A stretch of 28,727 bases of DNA. Source: an uncultured Colwellia sp. Lineage in GTDB: Bacteria > Pseudomonadota > Gammaproteobacteria > Enterobacterales > Alteromonadaceae. The translations under genes were made by a program, and so were the position numbers. The stretch spans positions 1-28,727 of the forward strand of contig CAJWBY010000041.1 in assembly GCA_913020705.1 (NCBI GenBank), read 5' to 3'. Under the pieces are notes generated by a model. The model was not told the DNA's origin. It was given only the letters and a program-made list of their open reading frames with translations, and did no database searches. Positions 23,839-28,727 of this stretch are shown here, piece by piece (position 1 is the first letter of the stretch; each line of letters starts with the position of its first letter).

Positions 23839-26700
23839 ATGAAAAATTCTAACCTAAAACGAAACTTTAAACTTTCGCTAGCTGCAATGGCAGTAGGCGG
23901 ATGTTTAGCTGCATCACCAATCGCATTTGCTGAAGAAGGCGAAGAAATTGATAAGGTTGAGCGCATTGAAGTAACAGGCTCACGTATCAAACGTGCTGAT
24001 CTAGAAAGTGCATCTCCAGTAAGTGTAATTACAACTGAAGATATGAAAATTCAGGGTATTACTAACGTAGCTGATGCTCTTCAAAACCTTACTGCTCAAT
24101 CAGGTGGTTTAACTGCTGCGGTAAATAACGGTGGTAACGGTAATGCTACAGTTAACTTACGTGGTATGGGCGCTAACCGTACTCTAGTATTAGTTAATGG
24201 TCGTCGTATGGTTGCATCTGGTACTGGTGCATCATCTCGTGTAGATTTAAACGCTATCCCAATGTCAGCTGTAAAACGTATTGAAGTTCTTAAAGATGGT
24301 GCTTCTGCGATTTATGGTTCTGATGCTGTTGCTGGTGTTGTTAACATCATCATGCGTGATGACTTTGAAGGTATCGAATTCGATGCTAACTACCAAGAAA
24401 CTGGCGAAGGCGATGGTGAAGAATCAAGTCTAAGTACTACTTTTGGTATCAATAGTGATAAAGGTAATATCGTAGTTAACTTAGGTTACTATGATCGTGG
24501 TTCTGTTCGTCAATCAGCTCGTAGCTATTCTGAATGTCCAATTTGGGAAGCTGATGACGGTGCTGGTCCTTACCAATATTGTGGTGGTTCTTCATTCTCT
24601 CTAGGTATGAATTCTTATTTGGCAGATGACAGCCGCGTTCAATTCGAACCAGGTGGAAACGATAGTTCTACAAGTGCTGGTTACCATGATTGGATAAATT
24701 CTGGAGACGATAACGATCGTTATAACTATTCAGCATTATCATACTTATCAACACCTGCTGAACGTTACAACGTTTCAGTACTAGGTAACTATGAAATTGC
24801 AGATGAATTAAATTTCTTTGCAGAAGCTTATTACACTAACCGTAGTTCTGTACAGCAAATGGCACCTCAGCCTATTTACTATGCATATGGCGCAAATGGC
24901 CGTAACTGGACAATGGCTCAAGATTCTGAAGTATATCCTTTCATAGGTTTATACGACTTTGATATGCCGGGTTCAACTGCTGCTGGCGAATATAATACTA
25001 TGTACCCACTTCGTCGTATGCAAGAAGTAGGACCTCGTATTTTTGAACAAGAAGTTAACACCATTCAAATGACCACTGGTCTTGAAGGTATGTTCGGTGA
25101 TTATTCATGGGAAGTTTTTTACACTTATGGTCGTAACAGTGCGGTCGCTAAGTCTAAAAACTACATCAACATGGAAAACGCAATTAAATCAGTTAACGAA
25201 AACTGTGAAGGCGTAACCGTTACTGGTACACAAGATAATTACACAGTAGAAGGCAATAACGCTGCACTTCCATGTATTAACTACATGGGCTTAGGTTCTA
25301 TTTCTGAAGCTGATGCAGAGTACTTACGTTATACAGACCAAGGTACTTCTGGAACTGAAATGCATCATTTAGCTGGTGTAATTTCAGGTGACTTGTTTGA
25401 ACTTCCTGCAGGTCCTGTTGGTTTCGCTGTAGGTGTTGAGCGTCGTAAAGAATCAGCATTTAACCAACCAGATGCTTTTTCTTCTTCTGGGATAGGTTCA
25501 GGTAATGCTGTACAGCCGACTTCAGGTAGCTACAGTGTTAATGAAATGTATGTTGAGTTAATTGCTCCTTTATTAACTGATTTACCTCTTGCTCAACAAG
25601 TTGATTTAGAACTTGCTATGCGTGCCTTTGATTATGATACTTTCGGTTCAGATAGCACTTATAAACTAGGTTTAACTTGGAGAATGAATGACGCATTAAT
25701 GCTTCGTTCTGTAGTGTCTACTGCTTTCCGTGCACCGAGTGTTGGTGAGTTATTTGGTGGTCAATCTGACAGCTACACAAACTTTACTGATCCATGTAAT
25801 GGTGTTGGTGGTGCAGATGTTGATGCTCGTTACGCAGCTGCATGTGCTAATGATGTAAGCAGTGGTGCTATAGCTGGTGACGGTTCTTGGTCACAAGGTA
25901 ATGGTCAAGTACGTGCTGTTGTCGGTGGTAACCCTGAGTTAGGTCCTGAAACTGCAGATACATTCACTGTTGGTGTTGTTGTAGAACCGTTAGAAGGTTT
26001 AAGCTTTACTGTTGATTATTACGATATTGAACTTTCTAATGTTGTTAGTTCAATTGGTGTTGGAACACGTTTAGATAAGTGTTATACCGCAGCTGACGGT
26101 GGTCTTGGTGGTGCTAACGCATTCTGTCAAGGTGTAATGCGTAATGCTGTAGGTGATTTTGATGGTGTTCCAGCAACGAGTGCTAACTTGTCTACCTGGA
26201 AGTTAACCGGTATGGATTATAATGTTCAATATAAATTCGAAGCACTTGAATTAGAATGGTCATTAGATTGGGAAGCTTCGTTCATTGACACATGGGAATC
26301 TGTTGGTTTTGAAGGCGAAGAAGGCGTAGAAAATGTTGGCGTTGCTTCAAGTAGCTCTGGTTCTATTCCTGAATGGAAGCATAACTTTGGCGCACGTGTA
26401 AGTGGTGAGAATTGGACAATTGCTTATAACATGATGTGGGTTGATGAATTAACTGATTCATATGTTACTAACGGTGGTGATGCTGCTGATTTATATTCTC
26501 CAACAGCTGATGCATTCGCTTCTCATAATTTAAGTGCTACTTATCACTTGAACGATAATGTTACAATCCGTGCTGGTATTGATAACTTTACAGATGAAGA
26601 GCCTCCTTACTACACTAATTACGATGATTCGAACACTGATACAACGTTGTATCATTATGTAGGTCGTAACTTCTATTTTGGTACAACTATTAGTTTCTAA
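23839..26700 (+). CDS. TonB-dependent outer-membrane receptor
   Basis: The protein has 953 residues from the ATG at 23839 (AGAGAGAA just upstream); the frame opens 21 codons earlier, but those residues precede the signal peptide and have no ribosome site. Signal peptide LSLAAMAVGGCLAASPIAFA, then a TonB-box-like segment (ERIEVTGSRIKR), the plug domain (SPVSVITTEDM, NVADALQNL, NLRGMGANRTLVLVNGRRM, RIEVLKDGASAIYGSDAVAGVVNII) and a ~700-residue barrel ending in YFGTTISF with the terminal Phe. It imports a large substrate using TonB energy; related Alteromonadales receptors serve oligosaccharides, peptides or siderophores, and nothing here fixes the ligand. Followed by a strong terminator and, 160 bases on, a TPR protein, a pairing common in this group. 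Confidence 0.92.
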   Translation: MKNSNLKRNFKLSLAAMAVGGCLAASPIAFAEEGEEIDKVERIEVTGSRIKRADLESASPVSVITTEDMKIQGITNVADALQNLTAQSGGLTAAVNNGGNGNATVNLRGMGANRTLVLVNGRRMVASGTGASSRVDLNAIPMSAVKRIEVLKDGASAIYGSDAVAGVVNIIMRDDFEGIEFDANYQETGEGDGEESSLSTTFGINSDKGNIVVNLGYYDRGSVRQSARSYSECPIWEADDGAGPYQYCGGSSFSLGMNSYLADDSRVQFEPGGNDSSTSAGYHDWINSGDDNDRYNYSALSYLSTPAERYNVSVLGNYEIADELNFFAEAYYTNRSSVQQMAPQPIYYAYGANGRNWTMAQDSEVYPFIGLYDFDMPGSTAAGEYNTMYPLRRMQEVGPRIFEQEVNTIQMTTGLEGMFGDYSWEVFYTYGRNSAVAKSKNYINMENAIKSVNENCEGVTVTGTQDNYTVEGNNAALPCINYMGLGSISEADAEYLRYTDQGTSGTEMHHLAGVISGDLFELPAGPVGFAVGVERRKESAFNQPDAFSSSGIGSGNAVQPTSGSYSVNEMYVELIAPLLTDLPLAQQVDLELAMRAFDYDTFGSDSTYKLGLTWRMNDALMLRSVVSTAFRAPSVGELFGGQSDSYTNFTDPCNGVGGADVDARYAAACANDVSSGAIAGDGSWSQGNGQVRAVVGGNPELGPETADTFTVGVVVEPLEGLSFTVDYYDIELSNVVSSIGVGTRLDKCYTAADGGLGGANAFCQGVMRNAVGDFDGVPATSANLSTWKLTGMDYNVQYKFEALELEWSLDWEASFIDTWESVGFEGEEGVENVGVASSSSGSIPEWKHNFGARVSGENWTIAYNMMWVDELTDSYVTNGGDAADLYSPTADAFASHNLSATYHLNDNVTIRAGIDNFTDEEPPYYTNYDDSNTDTTLYHYVGRNFYFGTTISF

Positions 26701-26720
26701 TAGTGTCTACCAATAATATA

Positions 26721-26751
26721 AAAACGATACCTTAGGGTATCGTTTTTTTTT
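26721..26751 (+). terminator. Intrinsic terminator after the TonB receptor
   Basis: AAAACGATACC pairs with GGTATCGTTTT around a TTAG loop, followed directly by a run of T. A textbook terminator about 20 bases past the receptor stop. Confidence 0.9.
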
Positions 26752-26821
26752 GTTTAAAATATTTTAACAATAAAATTAAACAGTAATTTAACTGATACTG
26801 AAAAGACTTAATGATAAACTT

Positions 26822-26845
26822 TAGAGTAATTATGACGTCACTCTA
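26822..26845. promoter_or_regulatory. Inverted repeat ahead of the TPR gene
   Basis: TAGAGT (26822-26827) and ACTCTA (26840-26845) flank a region that includes the perfect 8-base palindrome TGACGTCA (26833-26840). It lies 17 bases before the TPR start. A binding site for a regulator is possible; evidence is only the symmetry. Confidence 0.3.
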
Positions 26846-26862
26846 GTAAATTATTTACAACT

Positions 26863-28170
26863 ATGTTGAAAAAACTGCAATTAGCAAATCAGCTTCTCGA
26901 AAATTATAAATATGATGAATCAGAAAAATTACTGTTGTCGTTATTAGATCATATAGAAATGAAACATGAGGTCTTTTTAGCATTGAGTCGGTTGTATTTA
27001 AAAGCAGGGCGATTAGATGATGCTATTATTTACCAGCATAAATTGTGTGTTATTTGTCCAAAAAATAAAGTGTATAGGAATACTCTAGCCAATTTGCATT
27101 TTAATTTAGCCTATAAATTAAAAAACCAAGGTGATTTCCAAGAGGCAGCTGAGCATTATTCATTTGCAATAGATCATAATATTACACAACCAGAAGAAGC
27201 TTATCTTAACATGGCCGTTATATTTTCTGACTGCTTAAGAAAAGAAGAAAAAGCAATATCATGTTTGAATAAAGCGCTGGAAATTAATCCAAAAGAAGCA
27301 ATTTTGAAGTTAAGTAAAAACAAAGAAGTAACAAATATAGTTATTAAAAAGACTCTATTTGCTCATAAGCTTGTTGAAGAATGCATGGTTGCGGTAAATC
27401 GCAGTGTGGCTAATTTCCTTGCAGAAAAAGAGCACGGTTTATTTATTCAACACGCAGGTATTCGATCTGAACGCCAAGGTGAGGCCCGCGCGTTAATTAA
27501 AGAACAATTGCAGCTTACTAATCCAGAGCGCGTTGCAACGTTAGAAGGCTTTATTGAAGTGCAGCAATTAATCGCTGCGGGTAATCCTGAAGCAGAGGGC
27601 GCGCCGTTTGAATTGCCTTTGCAGGCTATTTTGGCTCGCCAGTTAGAACGTAGTAAATACGGTACGGAAGTGAAGCCTCATGTCGGTATGGGCTTACCTG
27701 CTTATACCACGTTCACTTCGCCTATTCGTAAATACAACGATCTACTTGTGCATCGTTTGGTGAAAGCCTATTTAGCAGAAGTAAAAGTAGACCCTATTAG
27801 TGCCGAGATTCTAGAGCAAGTAGGCAAAGGCCAAAACAATAGTCGCATGGCAGCTTGGCAGTGTGATCAGTGGTTAAAAGCTGAATGGTTACTGCGTCAG
27901 TATGCTATCGAGAAAAAAGGCTCTGAGAGCTTGCAGCGCCCAGGTCAGATTGTGCAGGTGAATAGCGGTGGCTTTACTGTGCGCTTAGATGATTGTGGCA
28001 TCGAAGGTCAGGTTGATGTTCGTCGTAATAAAGAATGGAAATTTGATACTAAGACCATGACTCATTCTAAGGGTGAAGTAACGTATCGTTTAGAACAGCC
28101 AGTGGCTGTGAGCATTGCGAACATTACACCCGTTTTACGGGAAGTGAAGTTTACTTTGTGTGAGGCTTAA
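26863..28170 (+). CDS. Chimeric ORF: TPR protein N-terminus fused to RNase II C-terminus
   Basis: The frame is 435 codons. Residues ~1-150 hold about four TPR-like helix pairs (LANQLLENYKYDESEKLLLSL, LSRLYLKAGRLDDAIIY, LAYKLKNQGDFQEAAEHYSFAI, KAISCLNKALEINPKEA). The position after a TonB-dependent receptor matches the TPR-sulfotransferase genes often found there in Alteromonadales, but no sulfotransferase domain follows. From ~residue 167 the frame becomes the C-terminal part of RNase II. Sampled 60-base lines count 28% GC on the TPR side and 43-50% on the RNase side, so the halves have different origin. No product with this domain mix is known to me. I treat the TPR gene as truncated and the fusion as suspect. 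Confidence 0.75.
   Translation: MLKKLQLANQLLENYKYDESEKLLLSLLDHIEMKHEVFLALSRLYLKAGRLDDAIIYQHKLCVICPKNKVYRNTLANLHFNLAYKLKNQGDFQEAAEHYSFAIDHNITQPEEAYLNMAVIFSDCLRKEEKAISCLNKALEINPKEAILKLSKNKEVTNIVIKKTLFAHKLVEECMVAVNRSVANFLAEKEHGLFIQHAGIRSERQGEARALIKEQLQLTNPERVATLEGFIEVQQLIAAGNPEAEGAPFELPLQAILARQLERSKYGTEVKPHVGMGLPAYTTFTSPIRKYNDLLVHRLVKAYLAEVKVDPISAEILEQVGKGQNNSRMAAWQCDQWLKAEWLLRQYAIEKKGSESLQRPGQIVQVNSGGFTVRLDDCGIEGQVDVRRNKEWKFDTKTMTHSKGEVTYRLEQPVAVSIANITPVLREVKFTLCEA
27361..28170 (+). pseudogene. rnb: 3' part of rnb (exoribonuclease II), N-terminal half missing
   Basis: About 269 codons match RNase II from the end of the RNB catalytic domain: AHKLVEECMVAVN, then HVGMGLPAYTTFTSPIRKYNDLLVHR (the conserved Ser-Pro-x-Arg RNA-binding/catalytic segment), then an S1 domain RPGQIVQVNSGGFTVRLDDCGIEGQV. 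Full RNase II is about 640-660 residues; the cold-shock domains and the catalytic Asp cluster of the RNB domain are absent, so the fragment alone cannot degrade RNA. GC and codon choice (CGC, GCG, CAG) differ from the TPR part. Followed by a 13-bp terminator stem. Confidence 0.85.
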
Positions 28171-28217
28171 GTTTAAAGACTTAAGTTTAAAGGCTTAGGT
28201 TTAAAGGCTTAGGTTTT
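28171..28217. repeat. 14-base tandem repeat after rnb
   Basis: Starting right after the stop codon, GTTTAAAGACTTAA is followed by two copies of GTTTAAAGGCTTAG and a partial fourth (GTTTT), with GGCTTAA at the end of the gene as a further part-copy. About 3.5 units; likely replication slippage at the 3' end of rnb. Confidence 0.7.
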
Positions 28218-28241
28218 TGCTAGTGATTTTTGAGTGACCAC

Positions 28242-28271
28242 AAAAAAGGGCTTCTAATGAAGCCCTTTTTT
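28242..28271. terminator. Bidirectional intrinsic terminator
   Basis: AAAAAAGGGCTTC pairs with GAAGCCCTTTTTT through a TAAT loop, a 13-bp stem with A-run and T-run on its sides, so it can stop both the rnb transcript and the convergent DUF885 gene. Confidence 0.9.
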
Positions 28272-28308
28272 TATGTCAGTTGATAATGGAGAGTCACTTA
28301 TTAATCCT

Positions 28309-28727
28309 TTATTTATCGGATTGCTTAATCCAAAGATCAACTTGCTGTTCTAAGACATCTAAGGGTAGTGCGCCTTGCCCTAAAATCACCTGATGAAATT
28401 CTGGTAATGAGAAATCTCTGCCAAGCGACTTCTTCGCTTTATGTCTTAAGCGCTCAATCTCTAATGCGCCAATCTTATAGCTGGTTGCTTGTCCCGGCAT
28501 GACTAAATAGCGCTCTATTGCATGAATAGAGTCTTCTTCAGAGAAGGGGGTATTGGCTAGGCGATAGGTCAGCGCTTGTTCTTTTGTCCAGCCTTTAGAG
28601 TGCAGGCCGGTATCAATAACCAATCGCGCAGCTCTCCACAGCTCCATAATTAATTGGCCATAACGTTCTTCATTAGAGGTATAGCCCCCCATTTCATCTG
28701 CTAGCTTTTCTGCATAAAGTCCCCAAC
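28309..28727 (-). CDS. DUF885 family protein, C-terminal part (5' end outside window)
   Basis: The frame is open to the window edge with no stop (WGLYAEKLADEMGG at the edge), so the ATG at 28692 is internal. Motifs LVIDTGLHSKGWT, PGQATSYKIGALEIERLR, FHQVILGQGALPLDVLEQQVDLWI are the C-terminus of DUF885 proteins, putative exported metallopeptidases whose HExxH site lies further upstream and is not visible here. Composition is as in the RNase II segment, so it belongs with that segment. It shares the terminator at 28242 with rnb. Function unknown. Confidence 0.82.
   Translation of the reverse strand, partial: WGLYAEKLADEMGGYTSNEERYGQLIMELWRAARLVIDTGLHSKGWTKEQALTYRLANTPFSEEDSIHAIERYLVMPGQATSYKIGALEIERLRHKAKKSLGRDFSLPEFHQVILGQGALPLDVLEQQVDLWIKQSDK

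Noticed and set aside
26822..26845. TGACGTCA as a CRE/ATF-type element
   Set aside because: That site is eukaryotic; in this bacterial context only the symmetry is meaningful and it is listed as a weak regulatory candidate.
400..27370. Integrative genomic island with target-gene 3' ends as attachment sites
   Set aside because: The two tails are from different genes, no integrase or recombinase is visible, and no repeat is shared by the two joins.
27367..27372. HindIII site (AAGCTT) exactly at the TPR/RNase II join, suggesting a cloning scar
   Set aside because: AAGCTT also occurs at several other places in the window (for example 1009 and near 21,285 and 26,275) and there is no such site at the left join, so a ligation artefact is not specifically supported.
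1..28727. CRISPR arrays, tRNA or rRNA genes, insertion sequences, toxin-antitoxin or phage-defence genes
   Set aside because: I looked for regularly spaced repeats, transposase motifs and typical defence domains and saw none.

Overview
The window looks like chromosomal DNA of a marine gammaproteobacterium of the order Alteromonadales, probably the Colwelliaceae (Colwellia/Thalassotalea type). This is inferred from the AT-rich composition, the TonB-dependent receptor with its TPR neighbour, the MipA/OmpV, CIA30 and TIGR02450 proteins, and the glucosylglycerate genes. I see no rRNA, tRNA, CRISPR array, integrase, transposase or phage gene.

Layout. (1) 22-1599 (-): a surface lipoprotein whose C-terminus is replaced, in frame, by the last ~129 residues of ATP synthase subunit b. 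(2) 1823-5372: a secreted alpha/beta hydrolase divergent from a 7TM LytTR regulator, bracketed by two decayed tails of MmcQ/YjbR-like genes. (3) 5391-8256: a MocR regulator divergent from a PLP-dependent decarboxylase, with a 12-base direct repeat between them. (4) 8321-10374: another hydrolase, a 56-codon ORF, and a bicistron of two small proteins ended by a strong terminator. (5) 10398-12679 (-): flavin reductase, DUF3429, DUF393 and SDR genes as an operon. (6) 12886-14107: a MipA/OmpV outer-membrane protein and an unknown small protein. (7) 14163-18912 (-): four tightly packed genes for glucosylglycerate turnover (glycerate kinase, phosphatase, synthase, phosphorylase). (8) 19281-23462: a thioredoxin-fold-like lipoprotein, CIA30, TIGR02450, FAH-family, PAS-PAS-GGDEF and an unknown protein. 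(9) 23839-27360: a TonB-dependent receptor, its terminator and a TPR protein. (10) 27361-28727: the C-terminal part of RNase II, fused in frame to the TPR protein, then a DUF885 protein running off the edge.

How the genes work together. The best-defined system is the glucosylglycerate operon. It encodes both synthesis of this compatible solute from 3-phosphoglycerate and NDP-glucose and its phosphorolysis back to glucose-1-phosphate and glycerate, with a kinase returning glycerate to phosphoglycerate. The two divergent regulator/enzyme pairs (LytTR/hydrolase, MocR/decarboxylase) look like self-contained regulated modules.

Caution. Both ends carry in-frame chimeric ORFs that join accessory-type N-termini to the C-termini of unrelated housekeeping genes. 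At the right end GC, hand-counted on sample lines, jumps from about 28% to 43-50% at the join. An assembly or amplification chimera, or a real rearrangement, must be excluded before neighbourhood across positions ~411 and ~27,360 is trusted.
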